Made by a program: the position numbers and the translations under genes. A model generated the notes under the pieces. That model was given only the letters and a program-made list of their open reading frames with translations. It had not been told where the DNA came from and made no database searches. DNA of 64,000 bases. Origin: Novosphingobium sp. CF614. GTDB taxonomy: Bacteria > Pseudomonadota > Alphaproteobacteria > Sphingomonadales > Sphingomonadaceae. Of the stretch, positions 1-5,732 are shown in pieces. Location: contig NZ_FOOR01000007.1 of NCBI RefSeq assembly GCF_900113255.1, positions 62,001 through 126,000 on the forward strand, written 5' to 3'. How positions within the stretch are numbered: position 1 is the stretch's first letter; every line of letters begins with the position of its first letter.

Positions 1-114
1 GTCTTTGAGGACCATCTCCGCATTCTCGCTCAGCACATAGCCGCGCGTCTTGAATTGCGTGGCGGCATCGGGGCGGGTATTGTCAGTGGCAGCACGAGGC
101 ATGGCTTGCTCCAT
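1..114 (-). CDS. hypothetical protein, N-terminal part only
   Basis: A leftward frame is open from ATG at 114 (alternative in-frame ATG at 102) to the window edge, giving 38 residues rich in polar and charged amino acids. No family is recognisable from so short a piece. It diverges from the small RHH regulator at 223, and the 108 bp between them carry a perfect hairpin and four operator-like octamers, so the two genes may be a co-regulated divergent pair inserted among the prophage tail genes. The coding call is tentative because the rest lies outside the window. Confidence 0.4.
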   Translation of the reverse strand, partial: MEQAMPRAATDNTRPDAATQFKTRGYVLSENAEMVLKD

Positions 115-126
115 GGTTCGGGTTAG

Positions 127-158
127 GGCCGGGAAGAGGTTGCCGCCTCTTCCCGGCC
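127..158. repeat. perfect 13-bp inverted repeat
   Basis: GGCCGGGAAGAGG (127-139) is exactly complementary to CCTCTTCCCGGCC (146-158) with a 6-nt loop. It lies just upstream of the leftward gene at 114 and beside the TGATATCA operator cluster. There is no T-run on either side, so it is not a classical intrinsic terminator. It could be a leader hairpin or a transcription block closing the tail operon to the left. Confidence 0.7.
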
Positions 159-220
159 TGATATCACTGATATCATTATCGCTGGTTGCCGACAAGTGAA
201 AAGTGATATAACTGATATCA
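159..220. promoter_or_regulatory. operator cluster of four TGATAT(C/A)A octamers
   Basis: The octamers are at 159-166, 168-175, 204-211 (TGATATAA) and 213-220. Within each pair the starts are 9 bp apart, and the two pairs are 45 bp apart, about four helical turns. The last site ends 2 bp before the start codon of the RHH protein at 223. Tandem octamers with near-helical spacing are the classic layout for MetJ/Arc-type regulators, so autoregulation by the 223 gene product is the likely role. Confidence 0.65.
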
Positions 221-222
221 CC

Positions 223-375
223 ATGGCTGCCGAACCGAAATCAGAACGCTTCATTTTTTCCGCGTCCAAGGCCTTTTTTGAAAGGGTCGATCACTGGCGC
301 GCAAAGCAACCCGATATCCCCTCCCGCGCCGAAGCTATCCGCCGTCTCGTGGAAAAATCCCTCGATCAACCCTGA
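223..375 (+). CDS. small ribbon-helix-helix (Arc/CopG-like) regulator
   Basis: This 50-residue ORF is very short. An N-terminal beta-strand-like segment (RFIFSASKAFFERVD) is followed by an amphipathic helix, a turn and a second helix (SRAEAIRRLVEKSLDQ), the pattern of RHH DNA-binding proteins. The start codon lies 2 bp after a cluster of four palindromic octamers that would fit RHH dimers. RHH proteins bind DNA as paired dimers and often repress their own genes. The location between a divergent gene and tail gene U suggests a prophage accessory regulator; an antitoxin role is possible but no toxin is visible. Confidence 0.65.
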   Translation: MAAEPKSERFIFSASKAFFERVDHWRAKQPDIPSRAEAIRRLVEKSLDQP

Positions 376-448
376 TCGCCTGTAACACCGGGCTCTACTC
401 GTGGCCCCGGTTGACGGGCCCTGCGCTCTGCGCAGGATCGGCGGTGCC

Positions 449-850
449 ATGGCATCGATTCCCCCCAGCCCCACCCAGCTGCTGTCGCTCGGCATGTTCC
501 TGTTCGCGATGGACAGCTTCCTCTATTCCGACCTCCAGCGCCGCATGGCCTGGCGGCACGAGCAGAGCGACCGGTTCGGCGCGCGGCCCGCCAGCCAGTT
601 CGTCGGCCCGGGGGACGATACCGTGACGATCGCCGGTCTGATCGTGCCCGAAGTCGCCGGCTCTTATTCGGCCATCGATCGCCTGGTGGAAATGGCGAAC
701 ACCGGGGACAACTGGCCGCTGGTGGACGGGCAGGGCCAGGTTCTCGGCCATTACCGGATAGAGGGGCTGGACAGCACCCATCGCGGCGTCATGGCCGGCG
801 GCGTGCCCCGCGCGGTCGATTTCTCGATGGAGCTGAAGCGGGTGGACTGA
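449..850 (+). CDS. P2-like phage tail protein U
   Basis: A 133-residue protein when read from ATG 449; an upstream in-frame start at 401 would add 16 residues with no tail-protein character. It resembles P2 gpU, a tail-assembly protein that joins the sheath and tube terminus: compact, with a hydrophobic N-terminus (LLSLGMFLFAMDSFL) and a C-terminal beta-rich part ending in FSMELKRVD, typical of the family. It is followed 49 bp later by gene D, the order expected in P2-like phages except that the small gene X usually found between them is absent. It marks the distal end of the structural gene block. Confidence 0.85.
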   Translation: MASIPPSPTQLLSLGMFLFAMDSFLYSDLQRRMAWRHEQSDRFGARPASQFVGPGDDTVTIAGLIVPEVAGSYSAIDRLVEMANTGDNWPLVDGQGQVLGHYRIEGLDSTHRGVMAGGVPRAVDFSMELKRVD

Positions 851-899
851 TGATGTTTGTTCATGGTTTCCCGACGCTTTCGGCCGCAAGGCCGCAACC

Positions 900-1892
900 A
901 TGACCGCGAATATCGCAGGCGTCCGCCTGACGCTCGACGGCAAGGACCTGGCGGACAAGGTCAACCCGCGCCTGCTCGAACTCACCCTGACGGAGAAGCG
1001 CGGCGGCGAGGCCGACGAGCTGAGCCTGACCCTGCAGAACGCGGACGGCAGCCTGGCCATGCCCGATCCCGGCAAGGTGATCGCCCTGGCGCTGGGCTGG
1101 GCCCAGGGCGACGATGTGACCGCCGGTCTCGTCGACAAGGGCCGCTACACCGTGGATGAGGTGGAGGCCTCCGGCCCGCCGGACCAGATCCAGATCCGCG
1201 CCCGCTCGGCCGATCTCTCCGGCTCCTACCGCAAGCGCCGCACCCATGCCTGGAAGGACACCACGCTGGGCGCCGTCCTGTCCGAAATCGCCGGCCGCAA
1301 CGCCGTGTCGGCCCAGGTCCACCCCGATCTGGCGGGCAAGGAAATCAAGGCGCTGGACCAGCACGGCAAGAGCGACATGGCCCTGGTGCGGGATCTGGGC
1401 AGCCGGTACGATGCGCTGGCGACATGGAAGGACCGCAAGCTGATCTTCATGCCGGTGGGCAGCGCCACCACCGCCGGCGGCAAGGCGATCCCCGCGCTCA
1501 CCCTCACCCGCACCCAGGGCTGGACCTGGCGCTTCACCCGCGCCGAGCGGGAAGAGAACGACGGGGTGGAGGCCGAATGGCACGATCAGCAGGCCGGACG
1601 CCGAAAAAAGCACAGCACCGGCGGCAAGAACCCGAAGAAACTGAAACGCGTCTACGCCAGCGAGGCCGACGCCAGGCAGGCCGCCGAGGCCGAAAAGAAG
1701 AAGCGAGCCCGCGGCGGCTACAAGTTCGAATACGAACTGGCCCTGGCCGATTGCACCATCCAGCCCAACCGGAAGGTCACGCTCTCCGGGTGGAACAGCA
1801 GGATAGACGCCATCAAATGGCTGGTCGAAAGCGTCGAAACCACGCTGGGCGCGAACGGCCTAAGACAGAGGGTGACGCTGGAAAGCGCATAG
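900..1892 (+). CDS. P2-like late control protein D (tail hub)
   Basis: 330 residues, normal for the gpD family (P2 gpD is somewhat longer). gpD forms the baseplate hub at the tip of the tail tube, equivalent to T4 gp27. The conserved N-terminal stretch (LTEKRGGEADELSLTL), a central domain (SGSYRKRRTHAWKDTTLG) and the C-terminal segment with ADCTIQPNRKVTLSGW fit the family. The stop codon lies at the left edge of a 48-bp repeat whose other copy is inside a coding region at 10.1 kb. It is the last rightward structural gene. Confidence 0.9.
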   Translation: MTANIAGVRLTLDGKDLADKVNPRLLELTLTEKRGGEADELSLTLQNADGSLAMPDPGKVIALALGWAQGDDVTAGLVDKGRYTVDEVEASGPPDQIQIRARSADLSGSYRKRRTHAWKDTTLGAVLSEIAGRNAVSAQVHPDLAGKEIKALDQHGKSDMALVRDLGSRYDALATWKDRKLIFMPVGSATTAGGKAIPALTLTRTQGWTWRFTRAEREENDGVEAEWHDQQAGRRKKHSTGGKNPKKLKRVYASEADARQAAEAEKKKRARGGYKFEYELALADCTIQPNRKVTLSGWNSRIDAIKWLVESVETTLGANGLRQRVTLESA

Positions 1893-1939
1893 GCAGGCTC
1901 AGGATGAACTGCCGATCTTCGATCGACAGTCGAGACACC
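1892..1939. repeat. 48-bp palindromic-type repeat, copy 1
   Basis: The 48 bases are identical to 10065-10112. The sequence combines the motif GGCAGGCTCAGGATGAACTG with a downstream GATCGACAGTCGAGACACC block, a dispersed repeat type common in sphingomonads. This copy starts at the last base of gene D's stop codon and ends just before the convergent Excalibur gene, so it sits between two converging genes and may limit read-through. Related shorter pieces occur at about 8848-8886, 10470-10496 and inside rnpB. Confidence 0.85.
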
Positions 1940-1940
1940 G

Positions 1941-2516
1941 CTACTCGCAGGCCACCCCGTCTCCATCGCGATCGAGCCGGGGTGCATAGCCAGGCTCGCC
2001 GCGCCGCAGCGGTGCCGCTCCGGCGGCGCGGGCTTCGCGGCAACTCGCGAAATGGGATGGCGCGGCCTTGCGCCGGGGCGGATTGGCGTGCGTGCGGGCC
2101 TTCCGGATGGGCGCGGCCCGTGCCGTCGGGGCAGCTTCCACCGCGACCTGTGCCGCCGGCACGATCGCCGCCAGCGCGGCCTGCCTGGCGTGTTCGCGGG
2201 CCATCTCTTCCCGCGCCTGGTCCTCCCGCGCCCTGGCGGCGGCTTCCTCCCGCGCCACTACCGCCGCACGGGCCTCCTCGGCCTGGCGCCGCTCTTCCGG
2301 AAAGGCCTTGGCGTGCATGCGCTGGATCTGCTCGCCCAGCGGCAAGCCGGAACACAGCGGCCGGCCCTGCAACGCGCTGGTATCGATATAGACCGCGCCG
2401 GAGCGAACTTCATCGCCGAACGCCTGCTCGATTTCCGCGTCGCTCAGGCATGCGGTCTTGGCCATGACGGCGGACGGCGCGATGGCCAGTGCGATAGCGA
2501 TCAGGCCAGCGCGCAT
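1941..2516 (-). CDS. secreted Excalibur-domain protein
   Basis: Read from ATG 2516 (190 residues), the protein has a signal peptide ending near AVMA/KTA, a central alanine- and charge-rich, probably coiled-coil stretch (about residues 80-130) and a C-terminal Excalibur domain: SCREARAAGAAPLRRGEPGY followed by LDRDGDGVACE. Excalibur domains bind calcium through the DxDxDG loop and occur in extracellular nucleases and envelope proteins, but no nuclease domain is visible here. Its start overlaps the stop of the lipoprotein gene upstream (ATGA), so they form one leftward unit. It is likely cargo rather than a structural gene. Confidence 0.75.
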   Translation of the reverse strand: MRAGLIAIALAIAPSAVMAKTACLSDAEIEQAFGDEVRSGAVYIDTSALQGRPLCSGLPLGEQIQRMHAKAFPEERRQAEEARAAVVAREEAAARAREDQAREEMAREHARQAALAAIVPAAQVAVEAAPTARAAPIRKARTHANPPRRKAAPSHFASCREARAAGAAPLRRGEPGYAPRLDRDGDGVACE

Positions 2517-3004
2517 CAATCCGCCGCGACGCGGCTGCAAAACGCGCCCCCTTGTCGGGTCGTGCAATAATCGGCGATTATGTCATCGTTCGAAGGAGAC
2601 CACCAGCCAAGGTCGGTTCCGCCGGCCAGGATCGCGTCGCCATCCATACCCATATGGACCGCATGCCGCAGCTCCATCGCGTCGTAGGAAAGGTGCATGA
2701 CCCTGCCGTCTGTGGAGGCGTCGGCCTGGGCCCGTGGAGCGTAGACCATGAAGTTGATCGCCTTGAATGGTCCCTTCACCGGAGGACGTCCCCCGATCAT
2801 GTCGGCGCCGACTTGTTTCACCGCAGCGCCGGCCGCCTCGATCAACCGTCCATCTCGGGCGTAACCATCGATCCTCACGGCTAGATTGAGCACGCTTTGC
2901 CCGCCAGGCGTGAAGGAACCCTCCGGCTTCACAGACCAGGAAGGTACGCCTTGCGAACCGCATCCTGAAAGCAGCATTGCCCCTACCAGCGCTATTCGCT
3001 TCAT
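2516..3004 (-). CDS. putative lipoprotein of unknown function
   Basis: ATG at 3004 follows a GAGGGA ribosome site at 6-nt spacing; a TTG at 3010 is possible but would overlap that site. The N-terminus has a lipoprotein signal with lipobox LLSGC, so the mature protein should be anchored in a membrane. The rest (about 145 residues) has no recognised domain; two cysteines near the C-terminus (DYCTT, AFCSR) could form a disulfide. It is translationally coupled to the Excalibur gene downstream. Both may be lysogenic-conversion genes altering the host envelope; that role is inferred from location. Confidence 0.65.
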   Translation of the reverse strand: MKRIALVGAMLLSGCGSQGVPSWSVKPEGSFTPGGQSVLNLAVRIDGYARDGRLIEAAGAAVKQVGADMIGGRPPVKGPFKAINFMVYAPRAQADASTDGRVMHLSYDAMELRHAVHMGMDGDAILAGGTDLGWWSPSNDDIIADYCTTRQGGAFCSRVAAD

Positions 3005-3019
3005 CCCCAATCCCTCACA

Positions 3020-3484
3020 TCAAATCCGGCTGAGGAGTTCGGCCTTTTTGGCCTCGAACTCGCCCTCCGAAATCATGCCGGCTTCCCGCAATTCGCCTAG
3101 CTTCCTGATGGCAGTGAGCGGATCCGTGTCCGGTGCTGATGGGGTGATGCTCGACGATTGGCGACTGGCCGCAAGCCTGCTCTCGATTTCCCTCTGCACC
3201 ATCTCGAATGCGCCAATCTGCTTCTTGGCGAACATCACCGTGTTCTCATCCTTGGTTGCATCAATGATGCCGCCGCGTCCCTCAATGCCGCCAGGAAGCG
3301 TGATCTGGAAATAGCCGGCCGTCAAAAGGCTCGGTCTGCGAAGCTGGATCGCCGCGATCGAGGTATAGGGAATACGTTTGTCTCCCTTGAAACCCTGCAA
3401 GATCAGCGTGCCCAGGCCTCGCTTGCGAATGACCAGCACCTGGTCGAACAGCTCGATTTCCCCATTTGTCCCAATCGCCTTCAT
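3020..3484 (-). CDS. SHOCT-domain protein with N-terminal DUF4429-like region
   Basis: 154 residues. The N-terminal 85 residues form a beta-rich PH-like region (FDQVLVIRKRGLGTLILQG, then IPYTSIAAIQLRRPS), as in DUF4429-type proteins. A linker leads to a C-terminal SHOCT motif (DPLTAIRKLGELREAGMISE then EFEAKKAELL). SHOCT pieces occur at the end of many phage and bacterial proteins and are thought to mediate oligomerisation. There is no signal peptide, so it is probably cytosolic. It lies 32 bp downstream of the repressor gene, same strand, and may be made in the lysogen. Confidence 0.75.
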   Translation of the reverse strand: MKAIGTNGEIELFDQVLVIRKRGLGTLILQGFKGDKRIPYTSIAAIQLRRPSLLTAGYFQITLPGGIEGRGGIIDATKDENTVMFAKKQIGAFEMVQREIESRLAASRQSSSITPSAPDTDPLTAIRKLGELREAGMISEGEFEAKKAELLSRI

Positions 3485-3516
3485 GATCGCCCCCTTTTTG
3501 CACAGACATGGTCAGG

Positions 3517-4218
3517 TCACATCTTGCGCACAACCGCCACCACCCGGCCGAGTATGTGCAGTTCGTCGTCATAGGCCACTTCGTCTGACACTTCGACCTT
3601 ATCCGACATGATTTTAATCCCGCCGTCCTTGGTTGGGCGCAGGCGTTTGACGCTGCCCATGCCGCAATATGAAACCGCCCATATCTGCTCCGCCATGCGC
3701 GGCGTGCGCTGGGCGGCGTCGATGATGAGAATATCGCTGTCGAGGATCGTGGGTGTCATCGAATCGCCCAGACCGCGTGCGCAGTAAATCTGCGAAGCCG
3801 GGCTATCCGTGAACATGCGCAGCCACGAACGTGAGAACTTCCGGCGCACCGTCTTGACCGGAACATCCTCTATGAACGTAAAGCCGAGGCCGAAAGCGAG
3901 ATCAATTTCGTCGATCTCCACATCGTCGATATTCGGAAGCGGACGCGCGTCCTCGCCTTCCGAAGCTTGACGTTCCGGGCTTTCGACTTCGCCTTTGAGG
4001 TATTCCGCGGTCGTATCGAGCGCAGCGGCCATGACGTCCATAGCCCGCGTCGTCTTGGTTTCGCCGCGCAACAGTCGGGCGATAGATGGCTGCGTTACAC
4101 CAATCTTTCCAGCAAGTTGCGACTGGTTGACCCCGGCCCGCCGCATTGCGGCTTGCAAGCGTGCTGGCACGATTTCCCACATGGGGCGCACGTTATACCT
4201 GCGCGTATATGCGTTCAT
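3517..4218 (-). CDS. cI-type phage repressor (HTH plus S24 peptidase domain)
   Basis: An N-terminal XRE helix-turn-helix (QSQLAGKIGVTQPSIARLLR) is joined to a LexA/cI-like S24 domain with the serine in GDSMTPTILDSDILIID and the lysine in GSVKRLRP. RecA-stimulated self-cleavage is therefore expected on DNA damage, linking induction to the host SOS system. Two starts are possible: ATG 4218 with a weak GGA ribosome site, or ATG 4182, after which the protein begins MWEIVPARLQ. With the second start the palindromic operator at 4194-4209 would lie in the promoter, which favours it. Divergent from the cro-like gene. Confidence 0.88.
   Translation of the reverse strand: MNAYTRRYNVRPMWEIVPARLQAAMRRAGVNQSQLAGKIGVTQPSIARLLRGETKTTRAMDVMAAALDTTAEYLKGEVESPERQASEGEDARPLPNIDDVEIDEIDLAFGLGFTFIEDVPVKTVRRKFSRSWLRMFTDSPASQIYCARGLGDSMTPTILDSDILIIDAAQRTPRMAEQIWAVSYCGMGSVKRLRPTKDGGIKIMSDKVEVSDEVAYDDELHILGRVVAVVRKM
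4194..4209. promoter_or_regulatory. switch operator 1 (TATAC-N6-GTATA)
   Basis: TATAC at 4194-4198 and GTATA at 4205-4209 form a perfect inverted repeat with a 6-bp centre. It has the same layout as the site at 4253-4268, 59 bp away, on the other side of the cI/cro intergenic region. On the minus strand it includes a TATAAC that could be the repressor's -10 box, placing transcription start a few bases from ATG 4182. Confidence 0.6.
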
Positions 4219-4241
4219 CCAACTTTTCCGTTGATTAATAT

Positions 4242-4604
4242 GTGGAAGAGTTTATACGGTCACGTATGAACACAATTACGCGTTACGAGGCGTTGCGCAA
4301 AGTGAGGTCCTGCTTTGAAACCGAGCAGGCGATGGCGGACGCTTTCGACATCTCTCAGCCGACTGTCTGGCGCTGGCTCAACCAGTCGAGGCAGATGCCG
4401 CCGCAGCACGTGCTGCTCGCGGAAAAATTGACCGGCGTCTCTCGTCATCTACTTCGCCCCGATATCTACCCAATCGAACCCGAGGCGTCCTCCCGCTGGT
4501 CCGGCGTCGATCGCTGCGCCGGTGTCCGCGCCAACGGGATAGACCGCCGCGCCGCGCCCGTCGCTTTCAATACATCGACCGGACCGAAGGGGGCGGCGGC
4601 ATGA
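4242..4604 (+). CDS. Cro/YdaS-like HTH regulator
   Basis: First gene of the rightward early operon. A helix-turn-helix (MADAFDISQPTVWRWLNQSR) is followed by a region ending in HLLRPDIYPIE, typical of YdaS/Cro-like proteins paired with cI repressors. The GTG at 4242 starts the longest frame; ATG 4266 gives a protein beginning MNTITRYEALRKV that aligns better with the family and may be read from a nearly leaderless transcript. The C-terminal 45 residues are low-complexity. Its product probably represses cI and opens the lytic programme. Confidence 0.8.
   Translation: MEEFIRSRMNTITRYEALRKVRSCFETEQAMADAFDISQPTVWRWLNQSRQMPPQHVLLAEKLTGVSRHLLRPDIYPIEPEASSRWSGVDRCAGVRANGIDRRAAPVAFNTSTGPKGAAA
4253..4268. 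promoter_or_regulatory. switch operator 2 (TATAC-N6-GTATG)
   Basis: TATAC at 4253-4257 and GTATG at 4264-4268 repeat the layout of operator 1 with one mismatch. TTATAC could also serve as a -10 box for rightward transcription. The right half-site contains ATG 4266, so binding here would cover the start of the cro-like gene. Confidence 0.6.
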
Positions 4605-5056
4605 CCAAGCGCCGCGAACCCCTGACCTACCACCGCACCCTCACCGATATCGCGCACCTGATCGGGTGGGATCGCTGCGCCGCGATCTGCGGCGTTTCGG
4701 AACGGGCGGTACGCTATTGGTCCGATCCCGACTGCGAGACCGAAATCCGCCTGATCGACGCCGAGCGGCTAGACCGCGCCTATCTGGAGCACGGCGGCGA
4801 TCATGCGCCGTTCCACCGGCTCCACGCGCTGCGGCTCGATATCGCCGGGCGCGACGGGCCTGACCGCGACCTGGCGCGCGTCGCCGGCAAGGCGGCCAAG
4901 GAAACCGGCGAAGCCGTCGCCGCGCTGATCGGCGCCAGCGGCCGCCGCGATCCCCGCGCCATCCGCAAGGCGCGCGAGGAAGTCCACGAAGCGATCGAGA
5001 GCCTGACCGATGGCCTGGCCACCCTCGATCGCGCCGAGCAGGGGGAACAGTCATGA
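4601..5056 (+). CDS. HTH-containing phage regulator, possibly CII-like
   Basis: 151 residues, overlapping the cro-like gene by ATGA. Residues 10-45 (IAHLIGWDRCAAICGVSERA then VRYWSDPD) look like a helix-turn-helix of the kind in phage CII-like activators. The remainder is helical and charged, with RDPRAIRKAREEVHEAIESL near the end. The position directly behind cro fits an activator of establishment or early genes. The specific family is not certain, so no gene name is given. Confidence 0.6.
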   Translation: MTKRREPLTYHRTLTDIAHLIGWDRCAAICGVSERAVRYWSDPDCETEIRLIDAERLDRAYLEHGGDHAPFHRLHALRLDIAGRDGPDRDLARVAGKAAKETGEAVAALIGASGRRDPRAIRKAREEVHEAIESLTDGLATLDRAEQGEQS

Positions 5057-5424
5057 GCGGCGAAGGCCTGATCCACGGCGCGCGCCTGATAGAGGCGCCG
5101 CTGCAGTTCCAGCTCAAGTCCGGCCACGGCAAAAGCCTCAGCCGCGCGCTGGTGATCTGCCCCAAGTGCGACGGGCCCTGCTTCATCCGCGATTCGCAGC
5201 GGAAATCGGAACAGGTCAAGCACCTCATCTGTCATTGCACCAATACCGGGTGCGGCCATACATTTCTGGCCGAACTGGCCTTTGTCCATTCGTTCAACCC
5301 CGGCCTGATCGACCGGCCCGACCTGGGGCTGAAAGTCTGCCCGCGCGATCAGGTGCCGCACATCCTGCCGCCCTGCCGCGACGGGCCGGACGATGAAAAC
5401 CAGATGAGCATGTTCGGCGGCTGA
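5053..5424 (+). CDS. Ogr/Delta-like zinc-finger activator
   Basis: 123 residues containing CPKCDGPC, about 23 residues, then HCTNTGCGHTFLAELAFVHS, matching the C-x2-C...C-x4-C zinc motif of P2 Ogr and P4 Delta. Those proteins contact host RNA polymerase alpha and switch on late genes. Extra residues before and after the motif make it longer than P2 Ogr (72 residues). In P2 ogr lies beside gene D; here the homologue has moved into the early operon behind the cro-like genes, so late genes would be activated by an early product. Confidence 0.75.
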   Translation: MSGEGLIHGARLIEAPLQFQLKSGHGKSLSRALVICPKCDGPCFIRDSQRKSEQVKHLICHCTNTGCGHTFLAELAFVHSFNPGLIDRPDLGLKVCPRDQVPHILPPCRDGPDDENQMSMFGG

Positions 5425-5492
5425 ACGCCGCCGATCCCACCGCCAACCACAACCGAACTGAAAACGGCCGCGATCCGGCCGAGGGGGACGCT

Positions 5493-5732
5493 TTGCCTGA
5501 CAAAAGCCCAACTATCGTCACCCATCTGCCCGAACGCTGCGATTGCTGCGGCCTGCCCTGGCGCATCCTGTTCACCGCCTTCGTCAACGGCGCGGGCTGG
5601 CGCCGCCTCTGCGGCCATTGCAGCGATCCCGATCGCGGGGCGCCGCGCGCGTATCTCGGACCATATCCGATCACCAGCCACCCGGCGAAAAAACCGCGGC
5701 TCCATATCGTCGGCGGAGCGGGCACCCGGTGA
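5493..5732 (+). CDS. small zinc-ribbon protein
   Basis: 79 residues starting at TTG 5493, which sits 5 nt after a strong GAGGGGG ribosome site. Two CxxC knuckles (CDCC and CGHC) suggest a bound zinc. The stop overlaps the GTG start of the primase-helicase (GTGA), so the two are translationally coupled and the small protein may assist replication. No family is recognised. Confidence 0.6.
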   Translation: MPDKSPTIVTHLPERCDCCGLPWRILFTAFVNGAGWRRLCGHCSDPDRGAPRAYLGPYPITSHPAKKPRLHIVGGAGTR

